Origin: Sedimentitalea todarodis
Lineage (GTDB): Bacteria > Pseudomonadota > Alphaproteobacteria > Rhodobacterales > Rhodobacteraceae
DNA: 64,000 nucleotides
Reading direction: 5' to 3'
NCBI RefSeq assembly: GCF_032595355.1
Contig: NZ_JASMWN010000003.1
Coordinates: 1 to 64,000 of the forward strand
This document shows positions 34,319-43,184 of this stretch, one piece after another. Position numbers and translations under genes: made by a program. Below the pieces are notes generated by a model. The model was not told the origin of the DNA, searched no databases, and saw nothing but the letters and a program-made list of their open reading frames with translations. Each line of letters starts with the position of its first letter. Position 1 is the first letter of the stretch.

Positions 34319-35857
34319 ATGAAGCGCGAACGGACCCCTACCGGCCGCATCTGGCGCCTGCCGCTTTCCCTCCTGCTGTGGGGGGTTTTTTCCGCATCCA
34401 TGTTTGTGCCTGCCGCCTATGCGGTTGTGCGCGATAACCACCCGGCATCCCAATCGTTTTTCTATTCCGGCCTTCTGGGGCTGATCTGCGTCATCCTCAT
34501 CGGGTTGGCGCTTGGTGACCGGACTCCCCGCTATGGCACGCTGGGTCAGCTGTTGTCGCTGCTGTTTGCTTTCGCAATTCTACCACTGTTCCTGGCGATT
34601 CCGCTGCAAGACGCGCTTCAGACGACCTCGTATCTGAATGCCTATTTCGACATGGTCAGCGCGATCACGACCACGGGCGCCGATCTGTTTGCCGATCCGG
34701 GCCGGCTGACCCCGCCGCTGCATCTGTGGCGGGCGCAGGTGGGCTGGATGGGCGGTATGCTGATGTGGATCGCGGCATCTGCTATCCTTGCGCCGCTGTC
34801 GCTCGGCGGCTTCGAGGTGACAACGCGCGGAGAGCCGGGTCGCGCGGCGTCGGGTCCCAGCATGATCGCCCGCGCCGATCCGCGCAAGCGTCTGATTCGT
34901 ATTACTGCGATGCTTGCGCCGATCTATGTCGGGCTGACCCTGACATTGTGGGTTCTTCTGCTGATGTCGGGGGAACAGTCATTGACTGCGCTGTGCCACG
35001 CGATGTCGGTCATGGCCACCTCGGGAATTTCACCAGTGGGCGGGATCGAAGGCTCGACCTCGGGCGTCGCCGGCGAAGCGTTGCTCTTTCTGTTCATGTT
35101 CTTTGCACTGTCGCGGCTGACATTTTCCAGCGACACGACCAATACAGCCGGGTTCCGGCGGCTGGAAACCGACCCGGAGTTCCGGATCGGTCTGCTCCTG
35201 GTCTTTGGACTGCCGACCCTGTTGTTTCTTCGCCATTGGATCGCATCACTGGAGGTGACCGAGGGCGAAGATTTCATGCTGGCCTTGCGTGCGTTCTGGG
35301 GCTCGATGTTCACGGTGATCTCCTTTCTCACCACCACGGGGTTCGAAAGCGCGGACTGGGAAGAGGCGCGACAATGGTCCGGACTTGGAACGCCCGGTCT
35401 GATCCTGCTGGGCCTGTCGGTCATCGGGGGCGGCGTTGCGACAACTGCGGGCGGGGTCAAGCTGCTCCGGGTCTATGCGCTGTACCTGAACGGGCTGCGC
35501 GAAATGGAGAAGCTGGTGCACCCGTCGTCGGTCGATACAGTCCACCACGCCGACCGGATCCAGAAGAACGGGGCGTTCATTGCATGGGTCTTTTTCATGC
35601 TGTTCGCGATGTCTCTTGCTGCGATCAGCCTTGCGCTCGCGGCACTTGGTGTGAGTTTCGAACATGCCATCGTTCTCAGCATCGCGGCGCTCTCGACCAC
35701 CGGGCCGCTGATCGAGTTTGCAGCGGAAACGCCGATCAAGCTGGCGGAACTGGGCGCCGTCGCCAAGGGCATCCTGTGCGCGGCAATGGTGCTGGGGCGC
35801 CTTGAAACACTGGCGATCATCGCGCTTTTCACCCCCGGCATGTGGCGCAACAATTAG
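34319..35857 (+). CDS. trkH: Trk-type potassium transporter TrkH
   Basis: This 512-residue membrane protein has the four pore-loop repeat structure of TrkH/KtrB channels. Threonine-glycine selectivity segments are visible as SAITTTGADLF, VMATSGISPV, SFLTTTGFES and ALSTTGPLIEF. It imports potassium together with TrkA. About 130 bases separate it from hfq. Confidence 0.95.
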   Translation: MKRERTPTGRIWRLPLSLLLWGVFSASMFVPAAYAVVRDNHPASQSFFYSGLLGLICVILIGLALGDRTPRYGTLGQLLSLLFAFAILPLFLAIPLQDALQTTSYLNAYFDMVSAITTTGADLFADPGRLTPPLHLWRAQVGWMGGMLMWIAASAILAPLSLGGFEVTTRGEPGRAASGPSMIARADPRKRLIRITAMLAPIYVGLTLTLWVLLLMSGEQSLTALCHAMSVMATSGISPVGGIEGSTSGVAGEALLFLFMFFALSRLTFSSDTTNTAGFRRLETDPEFRIGLLLVFGLPTLLFLRHWIASLEVTEGEDFMLALRAFWGSMFTVISFLTTTGFESADWEEARQWSGLGTPGLILLGLSVIGGGVATTAGGVKLLRVYALYLNGLREMEKLVHPSSVDTVHHADRIQKNGAFIAWVFFMLFAMSLAAISLALAALGVSFEHAIVLSIAALSTTGPLIEFAAETPIKLAELGAVAKGILCAAMVLGRLETLAIIALFTPGMWRNN

Positions 35858-35908
35858 CTCTTTCCGCGTCTCTCGTAACAGGCTGATTTTTTGGGTGGAA
35901 GTTCCCTG

Positions 35909-35964
35909 CTTGCCGCGACATACTCGCGCCCTAGGGGCAATGCCGGTCCGCGGCATTCGGCAAG
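35909..35964 (+). promoter_or_regulatory. Structured hfq leader
   Basis: CTTGCCG (35909-35915) pairs with CGGCAAG (35958-35964). Inside it AATGCCG (35939-35945) pairs with CGGCATT (35951-35957), stacking directly on the outer arm. The structure ends 22 bases before the hfq ATG. It might be a terminator remnant or a site for Hfq autoregulation; both are inference. Confidence 0.4.
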
Positions 35965-35986
35965 AACAATGGCGAGAATTTCAAAT

Positions 35987-36226
35987 ATGGCATCTGACAG
36001 ACAGAATCTTCAGGACGCTTTCCTGAATCATGTACGCAAGACCAAGGTTCCGGTTACCATTTTCCTCATCAATGGCGTCAAGTTGCAGGGTGTCATCACA
36101 TGGTTTGACAACTTTTGTGTGCTGCTGCGCCGTGACGGGCAATCGCAACTGGTCTACAAGCATGCAATCTCCACGATCATGCCGGCCCAGCCGATCAGCC
36201 TCTATGAGGGCGAAGACGCCACTTGA
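35987..36226 (+). CDS. hfq: RNA chaperone Hfq
   Basis: Hfq forms a hexameric ring that pairs small RNAs with mRNAs. The 79-residue protein has the Sm1 region (VPVTIFLINGVKLQGVITWF) and the Sm2 motif LVYKHAIST, with the conserved YKHA residues. The C-terminal tail is short, as usual in alphaproteobacteria. The start MASDRQNLQDAFLN fits the family; a longer upstream frame has no conserved sequence. Its stop overlaps the hflX start (TGATG). Confidence 0.97.
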   Translation: MASDRQNLQDAFLNHVRKTKVPVTIFLINGVKLQGVITWFDNFCVLLRRDGQSQLVYKHAISTIMPAQPISLYEGEDAT

Positions 36227-37497
36227 TGGACCATGACCGGATAAGCACCCGAGCCTGGGTGCTGCATCCCGATATCCGAACCGATCCCGACCGCCGTGCA
36301 TCTGCCCCGGCGCTTGAGGAAGCCATCGCATTGGCCGCCGCACTTCCGGACCTGGAGGTGGTCGGCGCAACCATTGTTCCCTTGCCCAAGGCCCATGCGG
36401 GGATGCTCTTTGGCAAAGGCAAGATCGAAGAGCTGAAAACACAGTTTGAGGCCGCCGAGATCGAACTCGTTCTGATCGACGGCCCGGTTACACCTGTGCA
36501 ACAGCGCAACCTCGAAAAGGCGTTGGGCGTCAAGCTTCTGGATCGCACGGGTCTGATCCTCGAGATCTTCAGTGATCGCGCCCGCACCCGTGAAGGCGTG
36601 TTGCAGGTCGAGATGGCGGCGCTGTCCTATCAGCGGACCCGGCTGGTTCGGGCCTGGACGCACCTTGAACGGCAACGTGGCGGGCTCGGCTTTGTCGGTG
36701 GTCCCGGCGAAACCCAGATCGAGGCCGACCGCAGGGCAATTGATGAACAACTGGTCCGGTTGCGCCGGCAGTTGGACAAGGTGGTCAAGACCCGTGAACT
36801 GCATCGCAAGGCGCGTGCAAAAGTACCGTTTCCGATCGTCGCGCTGGTCGGTTACACCAACGCGGGCAAATCGACATTGTTCAACCGTCTGACCGGGGCC
36901 GACGTCATGGCCAAGGATATGCTCTTTGCGACGCTTGACCCGACCATGCGACGGGTCGCGTTGCCGGATGGTCCGGAGATCATCCTGTCCGATACGGTCG
37001 GGTTCATCAGCGACCTGCCCACGGAACTGGTCGCCTCGTTTCGTGCCACGCTCGAAGAGGTCCTTGCCGCCGATCTGATCGTGCATGTGCGCGATATCAG
37101 CCACGCGGAAACCGACGAGCAGGCCAGAGATGTCGAGACCATCCTGAATTCTCTGGGTGTTGATCAGGAGCGCGCGCAGATCGAGGTCTGGAACAAGCTC
37201 GACCTGCTGGATCCGGAGGCACAGGATGCGTTGAGGGCCCGCGCCGCGCGGGACGATGGATTGTTCTGCCTGTCTGCGCTCACGGGCGAGGGGATCAGCG
37301 CGCTGCTCACTGCGATTGCCGAAATATTGCAAGGCACCCGCTTTGAGGAAGACCTGCATCTGAGCTTTTCCGAAGGTCGGCAGCGTGCCTGGCTGTTTCA
37401 GCAGGATGTTGTGCAGACGGAAAGCCAGACCGATGACGGGTTCGATATCGCAGTGATCTGGACCGCGCGTCAGCAGGCACAGTTCAAGGCACTCTAG
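36226..37497 (+). CDS. hflX: GTPase HflX
   Basis: HflX is a ribosome-associated GTPase that rescues or splits stalled 70S ribosomes. The 423-residue protein has the N-terminal HflX domain with the glycine-rich GGLGFVGGPGETQIEADRR segment, and a G domain with G1 GYTNAGKST (from residue 209), G3 DTVGFI and G4 NKLD. The ATG overlaps the hfq stop. Its TAG stop shares CTAG with the stop of the convergent antiporter gene. Confidence 0.96.
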   Translation: MDHDRISTRAWVLHPDIRTDPDRRASAPALEEAIALAAALPDLEVVGATIVPLPKAHAGMLFGKGKIEELKTQFEAAEIELVLIDGPVTPVQQRNLEKALGVKLLDRTGLILEIFSDRARTREGVLQVEMAALSYQRTRLVRAWTHLERQRGGLGFVGGPGETQIEADRRAIDEQLVRLRRQLDKVVKTRELHRKARAKVPFPIVALVGYTNAGKSTLFNRLTGADVMAKDMLFATLDPTMRRVALPDGPEIILSDTVGFISDLPTELVASFRATLEEVLAADLIVHVRDISHAETDEQARDVETILNSLGVDQERAQIEVWNKLDLLDPEAQDALRARAARDDGLFCLSALTGEGISALLTAIAEILQGTRFEEDLHLSFSEGRQRAWLFQQDVVQTESQTDDGFDIAVIWTARQQAQFKAL

Positions 37498-38681
37498 CGC
37501 GCTCGATCACCCCCCTCGGCATCGATTGATTTGCGAACAGCGAACCCGGTGGCCAATGGCCCGATCAGCTCGAAAATAACCGTGGCACCGATGGTCAGCG
37601 CGAGAATGTAACTGCCGAACTCCGGAAGATGCTCTGCCGCCAGCAGGGCAATTCCGATGGCAACCCCCGCCTGTGGCAACATCGCCGGGCCGAACCACGG
37701 ACGTTGCCGGGGAGACACGCCGGCGAGCGCGCCGCCAATCCAGCCGCCGACCAGTCGGGCAATCAGGCGCAGAAGCACATAGGCCGCTCCCATCGGGCCA
37801 ATGGCCAACAGCATCGATGGATCCAGCGTCGCACCAGCAAGGATGAAAAAGATCACCATGAACGGCCATTGAATATACTCGATCTCGTGGAAAGCCTTGG
37901 TATGATGACGCGCTAGGTTCACGATCAGTGCGCCCGCGGTCATGCCGCTGATCAGATAGGAAAGCCCGAGCCAGATCGACAGGCCAGCGGTAAAGAACAC
38001 CAACCCGAGCGCCTCGATCCGCAGCGGTTCGCCGTCTGAAAGACGGCCGGTCAGATAGGCAGCAGGCACGCCGACGGCCACACCCAGAGCGACAGAGCCA
38101 AAGATTTCGTAGACGGCGGTGCCAAGCACCTGTCCGTCTTCACCGCTTCCCGTCAAAGCCAGAACGATCACCATGACAAGACTGAAGGCAACCAACCCCC
38201 ATGCGTCATCGATGGCGACGATGCCCTTGAGCGTGCGGGTAAAGCTGTTGTCGGCTCCGGTTTCGCGCAGCACATCATATGTCGATGCCGGGTCCGTCGC
38301 TGTTGCAATGGCTCCAAGAACAAGGGCGGCCGCCAGGGGAAGTCCCATTGCCCACAGCCCGAGGGACACCATCCCCAGCGTAACGACGACAACCGACAAG
38401 GAGATCAACAGGATCGCTGTGCCATGGGCGCGCAAGGTCTGAAGGGACAGCGCACCACCAAGCAGGAACGCAACCATGCTGAGAGCGATGACCGAGACCA
38501 TTGGATAGAGCGCAGTGATTTCTGCCGGGATCAGATCGAACCCGGCCTGCCCGACGGCAAGACCGCAGGCAAGCAACAGAGTTACGCGCGGCAGGCGGGT
38601 GCGCCGACCCGCCTGATCTGCGACAAGCCCCAACAGAAATAGCGCCCCAAGCGCGATCAATCCGGTTGCGAAGTCAGTCAC
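37494..38681 (-). CDS. Cation/proton antiporter (CPA family)
   Basis: This 395-residue protein has 11-12 membrane helices and the sodium/proton exchanger fold. The ATDPASTYDVL segment (about residues 138-148) and the IDDAWGLVAFSL motif (about 168-179) hold the conserved acidic exchange residues. GTG 38681 is chosen because an upstream extension is not hydrophobic and overlaps the acylase gene; MTDFATGLIALGALFLLG is a natural first helix. It starts 4 bases after the acylase stop, so the two are probably co-transcribed. Ion specificity is unknown. Confidence 0.88.
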   Translation of the reverse strand: MTDFATGLIALGALFLLGLVADQAGRRTRLPRVTLLLACGLAVGQAGFDLIPAEITALYPMVSVIALSMVAFLLGGALSLQTLRAHGTAILLISLSVVVVTLGMVSLGLWAMGLPLAAALVLGAIATATDPASTYDVLRETGADNSFTRTLKGIVAIDDAWGLVAFSLVMVIVLALTGSGEDGQVLGTAVYEIFGSVALGVAVGVPAAYLTGRLSDGEPLRIEALGLVFFTAGLSIWLGLSYLISGMTAGALIVNLARHHTKAFHEIEYIQWPFMVIFFILAGATLDPSMLLAIGPMGAAYVLLRLIARLVGGWIGGALAGVSPRQRPWFGPAMLPQAGVAIGIALLAAEHLPEFGSYILALTIGATVIFELIGPLATGFAVRKSIDAEGGDRAR

Positions 38682-38685
38682 AGAG

Positions 38686-41154
38686 TCATTCGCCCTTGGG
38701 CAAGAGGATCGTGGTGCCGACCGCCGCCGCCCGTGCAAGGTCCTGATCCAGCGACATCGGGATGTACTCACCGCGACGCCAAAGCTGCGCCAGATCGTCA
38801 TAGTGGCGCGACAAGAAATGCCCGGACTGACCCGTGGAGATGATGAACACCGAACTGTCCGGATCCGCAAAGTCATAGACGCCGCGATACCCGGCGCCAT
38901 GCACGTTCTCAAAGGGGGCCGGGTCTTCGCCGGACGTCAGTCCACGCAACAACGTGTTGTCGCCACCGCTGGTCGATTGCCGAATATTGACGAAATAGCG
39001 CAGGATCGGAACATCGCCCAGGACCGGGTGATCATGGGCCGCCTGATGGGCGTCACCCCACCGCAGGCTTTCCAGCGCCGTGCCATAGGTATCGCCGATC
39101 CAGTACAGCGCGTCGTCGAGCGCAAGCCGCGCCATATCGGTACAAGTTTCCACCGGCGCGCTCTGACGCACATCGCACCAGATGCTCGCCCCGTCGATGT
39201 CGCGATAGACCCGCTCGATGAACAGCGGATCGACATGTTTGAATTCATCCGCCAAAGGCCCCAGTTCATCCCGCATCAATCGTTCATTTAGCGCCCTCAA
39301 CCACGCCGAATAGATCAGCGGTTCGGGCAGATGCTCGTTCATTTCGCCGTTCCAGTCGGCCAAGAGGGACAGTGCTATCTGGCGCTGCCGCTCCTGTGTG
39401 CCGTCGGGCGCGGATTGACCGGTGAACCACAGATCGGCCCCGATCAGCGGCAGAAGTGACCGGGCGGTAAAGCTGACGGGATCAAGCTGTGCTTCGATGA
39501 AACTGTCGCGCGTGTGAACCTCGCGTGTTTGCATGAGCCGTTGCCAGCGGTTCACCCGCTGGGTATCGCCCCAGACAAACGAGATATGGTCGGGAAATGG
39601 CCGTTCGATGATCTTGTTGTTTGTATTGCCGAGGATCCCGCCAGTCGGAGAAACAAACTCCGGATTCGATGCATAGGGCATGCGCCCTTGCCAGCGGTTT
39701 TCCGGTCGCCAGCCCTGCGATGGCATGCGCCCCTGGCTCTGGTGCTGCGGATCCCGCCGCGGCACCGCGCCGATCAGCTTCAGGGCGATGGTGTCCTTGT
39801 CGATCAACGAGAGGTTCTGAGCGGGTGCGATATAGGCTTCGTTCAGCCTGATCGCTTCCTGAACCGATGTCGCCTCCATCATCGCCATGGCCGCAGAGAG
39901 CGACGTATCCTGCGGGCTGAGCGCCGACCAACTCAGCGCAACCACGTGACCGGGCGGGGTAATGGCATCGAGATCATATTGGCTACCCGGCAGGACCGGC
40001 CCGTTGTCGGTCCAGCGCAGGGTCAGGGTAATCGGCGGCGCATCCTTGATCTCGATGATCGACGGGCGGCTCTCGAACGGTTTGAAGCCATCCGGCGTCT
40101 GGTATTCCTCGGGATTGTCGGGGTTCAGCCGCTCGATGAACAGATCCTGATCATCCAGGTAGGCAGATGTCAGCCCCCAGCCGAGCTTGTCACTGCGTCC
40201 GGTCATGACAACCGGAATTCCGGGAATGGTGCCTCCGATCACGCCACCGCTGGCAAGCTCCAGTCGCGCCAGATACCAGATCGACGGGGCGGTGAAACCG
40301 AGATGAGGATCGTTGGCCAGCAATGTTCCCCCGGCGGCAGAGCGAAACGGAGCCGCCGTCCAGGCATTCGACGCCCCGGCCATCCCGCGTCGGGCAACAG
40401 GCGTCAGCGGCGCGCGTTGCGTTCCCGTCCTTTCTGCATAGCGGGGCAGGCCGGGAAACAGGTCCGAGTACTCGGGCAGGGAGGCGACACCTGAACCCGG
40501 CGCATCTGGTAGCACATCTGAAACCCGTGCAGGATCGTCCAGCATCAGGGAAACGCGCGCCCGCAGGACTTCGTCGCTGGCATGCCCGGAGAGTTGCAGC
40601 GCCATCAGCTTGACGAGGGCAAGGGAATCCGCAGGCGTCCAGGGGGCGATCGGTGCGTTGAACAGGAACATCTCGGGCGCGCCACGACCCAGGGCATCGT
40701 CATTGATCTCGGCAAGGCGCGCGTTGACGCCCGCCGAATAGGCATTCAGCGCCAGCAGCGTTTGATCGTCCTGAGCGCCAACGGACTGCGCGGCGAGCCG
40801 ATAGATATCCAGCCGCCTCAGCAGCCGATCCGTCGAAACGGTCTGCGGTCCGAAAACCTCGGACAGTCGGCCTTGGGATGTGCGCCGCATGATGGTCATC
40901 TGCCAAAGGCGATCCTGAGCATGGGCATAGCCAAGACCAAAGAACACATCCGGATCGGTTTCGGCAAAGATATGCGGGACGTCGGCGTTGTTACGGACGA
41001 TCTCGATCGGCGCGGATGGCCCGGTGACGCGCACGGTCCGATCATAGTCGGGAAGGGATTGACCGGCCAGGTAGTAGATCAGCACGACCATCACCACGAC
41101 GAACCCGATCAGCCCGGCGGCAACGCGCAACAACCAGCGAAAAACGATGCTCAT
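38686..41154 (-). CDS. Penicillin acylase family protein (Ntn hydrolase)
   Basis: This 822-residue amidase precursor has an N-terminal membrane segment (about residues 6-30) that anchors or exports it. The family matures by self-cleavage before a catalytic serine, here likely Ser262 in MAGASNAWT, giving a small alpha and a large beta subunit. Typical stretches are FGLGYAHAQDRLWQM, LLANDPHLGF and IPGIPVVMTGRSDKLGWG. Members hydrolyse penicillins, acyl-homoserine lactones or other amides; the substrate here is unknown. Confidence 0.93.
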   Translation of the reverse strand: MSIVFRWLLRVAAGLIGFVVVMVVLIYYLAGQSLPDYDRTVRVTGPSAPIEIVRNNADVPHIFAETDPDVFFGLGYAHAQDRLWQMTIMRRTSQGRLSEVFGPQTVSTDRLLRRLDIYRLAAQSVGAQDDQTLLALNAYSAGVNARLAEINDDALGRGAPEMFLFNAPIAPWTPADSLALVKLMALQLSGHASDEVLRARVSLMLDDPARVSDVLPDAPGSGVASLPEYSDLFPGLPRYAERTGTQRAPLTPVARRGMAGASNAWTAAPFRSAAGGTLLANDPHLGFTAPSIWYLARLELASGGVIGGTIPGIPVVMTGRSDKLGWGLTSAYLDDQDLFIERLNPDNPEEYQTPDGFKPFESRPSIIEIKDAPPITLTLRWTDNGPVLPGSQYDLDAITPPGHVVALSWSALSPQDTSLSAAMAMMEATSVQEAIRLNEAYIAPAQNLSLIDKDTIALKLIGAVPRRDPQHQSQGRMPSQGWRPENRWQGRMPYASNPEFVSPTGGILGNTNNKIIERPFPDHISFVWGDTQRVNRWQRLMQTREVHTRDSFIEAQLDPVSFTARSLLPLIGADLWFTGQSAPDGTQERQRQIALSLLADWNGEMNEHLPEPLIYSAWLRALNERLMRDELGPLADEFKHVDPLFIERVYRDIDGASIWCDVRQSAPVETCTDMARLALDDALYWIGDTYGTALESLRWGDAHQAAHDHPVLGDVPILRYFVNIRQSTSGGDNTLLRGLTSGEDPAPFENVHGAGYRGVYDFADPDSSVFIISTGQSGHFLSRHYDDLAQLWRRGEYIPMSLDQDLARAAAVGTTILLPKGE

Positions 41155-41268
41155 TCTGTCCTCACGATGATCGCCGGCCCTTGGCGGACTATTTGACGAT
41201 TTTGTCTGGCAAAGATGCCTGTTAGATACTGACGCAATCTATTTCAAACAGGGTCGGAGGGAAAGCAC

Positions 41269-42141
41269 ATGGCGAAACTGGCGTTTCTGGGTTTGGGGGT
41301 CATGGGATACCCGATGGCAGGGCATCTCAAGGCAGCCGGGCACGAGGTAACCGTGTTCAACAGAACGCCCGCCAAAGCTGAAGCTTGGGTCGCGGAACAT
41401 GGCGGCGCGCGGGCAGACACTCCAGGCGAAGCGGCGCAAGGTGCCGAGTTCGTTATATCCTGTGTCGGCAATGACGATGACCTGCGCAGCGTTTGCCTTG
41501 GAGAGGCTGGTGCGTTTGCGGGCATGGCGGCGGGTTCGGTTCTTGTCGATCACACGACGGTGTCGGCAAAAGTCACGCGCGAGCTGTACGCCGCTGCCGA
41601 ATCGGACGGGATCGGCTTTGTCGATGCGCCGATTTCGGGCGGGCAGGCCGGGGCCGAAAACGGGGCCTTGTCGGTCATGTGCGGCGGTGACGCAGCGGTC
41701 TATGACCGCGCCGAACCGATTATCGCGGCCTATGCCCGCATTTGCCGCCGCATCGGTGACAGTGGCGCGGGCCAGATGACCAAGATGTGTAATCAGATCG
41801 CGATTGCGGGGCTGGTGCAGGGATTGTCGGAGGCATTGCATTTTGCCGAAACCGCCGGGCTCGACGGGCGTGCGGTGGTCGAGGTGATCAGCCAGGGAGC
41901 CGCCGGTTCCTGGCAAATGGCCAATCGCTACGAGACCATGCTGGACGATCATTTTGAACATGGGTTTGCCGTCGACTGGATGCGCAAGGATCTCGATATC
42001 TGCCTGAGCACGGCGGATGAAACGGGCGCATCATTGCCGGTGACGGCATTGGTCGATCAATTCTACAAGGACGTGCAGCGGATGGGCGGCGGACGCTGGG
42101 ACACCTCCAGCCTGATAAAGCGCCTCCGCGCAGCAGGGTGA
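41269..42141 (+). CDS. 3-hydroxyisobutyrate dehydrogenase family oxidoreductase
   Basis: This 290-residue beta-hydroxyacid dehydrogenase has an N-terminal Rossmann fold with GLGVMGYPMAGHL (from residue 8), the substrate motif FVDAPISGGQAGAENG (about 118-133) and the catalytic lysine in GQMTKMCNQ (near 168). Candidates are 3-hydroxyisobutyrate, glyoxylate/succinic semialdehyde or tartronate semialdehyde reductase; the context does not choose. The ATG has a strong GGAGGGAAAGCAC site. It is divergent from the acylase gene. Confidence 0.9.
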   Translation: MAKLAFLGLGVMGYPMAGHLKAAGHEVTVFNRTPAKAEAWVAEHGGARADTPGEAAQGAEFVISCVGNDDDLRSVCLGEAGAFAGMAAGSVLVDHTTVSAKVTRELYAAAESDGIGFVDAPISGGQAGAENGALSVMCGGDAAVYDRAEPIIAAYARICRRIGDSGAGQMTKMCNQIAIAGLVQGLSEALHFAETAGLDGRAVVEVISQGAAGSWQMANRYETMLDDHFEHGFAVDWMRKDLDICLSTADETGASLPVTALVDQFYKDVQRMGGGRWDTSSLIKRLRAAG

Positions 42142-42201
42142 CGAGGGTGCGTCTCGAATGGATTCGGCTATCTGACAACACCTTTGGTTGTTCAGCTATT
42201 G

Positions 42202-42212
42202 CGCGAAACGCC
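42202..42212. repeat. Isolated repeat-end fragment
   Basis: CGCGAAACGCC here is identical to the right terminal repeat of copies A and B. It lies 34 bases before copy B and has no recognisable body, so it may be the remnant of a decayed fourth unit. Confidence 0.3.
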
Positions 42213-42245
42213 ATAAAAGCGACCGCAGTAAATCGTGATGGCAAA

Positions 42246-42349
42246 AAGCGTTCCGCGTTAAACCTGAATCACCTAACGCTGCCTGATATCATAGATTTCA
42301 ACGCGTTAGGTGACACCAGATGATCCAGGTTAAACGCGAAACGCCCTAG
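42246..42349. repeat. Dispersed palindromic repeat, copy B
   Basis: This copy has the best internal symmetry. CGCGTTAAACCTG and ATCACCTAACG on the left are complementary to CGTTAGGTGA and CAGGTTAAACGCG on the right, giving inner and outer stems with a bulge. It ends in CGCGAAACGCCCTAG, and the core AGATTTCAACGCG is identical to the other copies. From the core to the CTAG end all three copies have exactly the same length. It lies in the convergent space between the dehydrogenase and SYLF genes. Confidence 0.8.
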
Positions 42350-42413
42350 TGCCTGTGAGATTTACCACCGCGTCGCCCGCACGCCAGGCGACGCGTGCCT
42401 GTTCAAGGGCCAA

Positions 42414-43004
42414 TCAGGGAATGATACGGGTGTATTTCGCGCCTTCCAGCGTGGCACCGGCATAGAGCCCCGCCTGACCGAAGATCGCCGCCAGGATCGG
42501 TGCCGTCAGAACATTGCTATCCGTGGATGCGGATTCGCCACCTTCCGGTGTGACATAGTCAATTTCGGCCCCGGCGGTCCAGCCACTGGCGCGGCGGAAC
42601 CCCTCAAGCGCGTCCTGCGTCATGAAGAACAGCACATGCGCGTACTGCTTCGCCCCGATCTGAAATCCGGCGCTCGCCTTGGTGTTGGAGTAGTAATCCA
42701 CCGTCACGTCGTTCACGCGAAGAACGCCCCGGCCATAGCCACCGCCAAATCCGAACCCGGCCTCGGTCACCAGCGGCATGATCAGCATGCCATTGGATTT
42801 GGCCGCCAGATCGCGGGTGTTGGGATAAGTTCGGTACATCTGTGTCAGGGTGGCATCGGCACGTGCGTCGATGGTCGCGGCGCCGTTGCTGCCAATCCCG
42901 TTGCCGCAGGCTGCGATCAATGTCGTGCCTGCCAACGCACCGCAGGTAAATCCGCGCCGGGTCATTGCCACGCGTGGCGTAGGTGTTCTGGTGATGCTGC
43001 TCAT
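42414..43004 (-). CDS. SYLF (YSC84-like) lipoprotein
   Basis: This 196-residue envelope protein has an early twin-arginine-like TRRGFTCGALAGTTLIAACG segment whose lipobox IAAC indicates a lipoprotein. The SYLF domain (about residues 55-196) includes LAAKSNGMLIMPLVTEAGFG, the GYGRGVLRV glycine motif and AGLYAGATLEGAKYT. Eukaryotic SYLF domains bind lipids; the bacterial role is unknown. ATG 43004 is chosen since the upstream extension lacks conserved sequence. Confidence 0.85.
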   Translation of the reverse strand: MSSITRTPTPRVAMTRRGFTCGALAGTTLIAACGNGIGSNGAATIDARADATLTQMYRTYPNTRDLAAKSNGMLIMPLVTEAGFGFGGGYGRGVLRVNDVTVDYYSNTKASAGFQIGAKQYAHVLFFMTQDALEGFRRASGWTAGAEIDYVTPEGGESASTDSNVLTAPILAAIFGQAGLYAGATLEGAKYTRIIP

Positions 43005-43184
43005 GTCAATTTTGCCTGTAAATGTTTGCCTGATTTGGCCGTTTTGACCGACCTTGCCGCGAAATATACGCAAGATCTCGCGCATTGTCACGATGCAAGC
43101 GCTGCGACTCGGCAACTTATCGCTGCTATTCGAATGGTATTGTGCTTGATTCTGAAGGGGTCACGGCGCCATCGCTGCTCCCGG

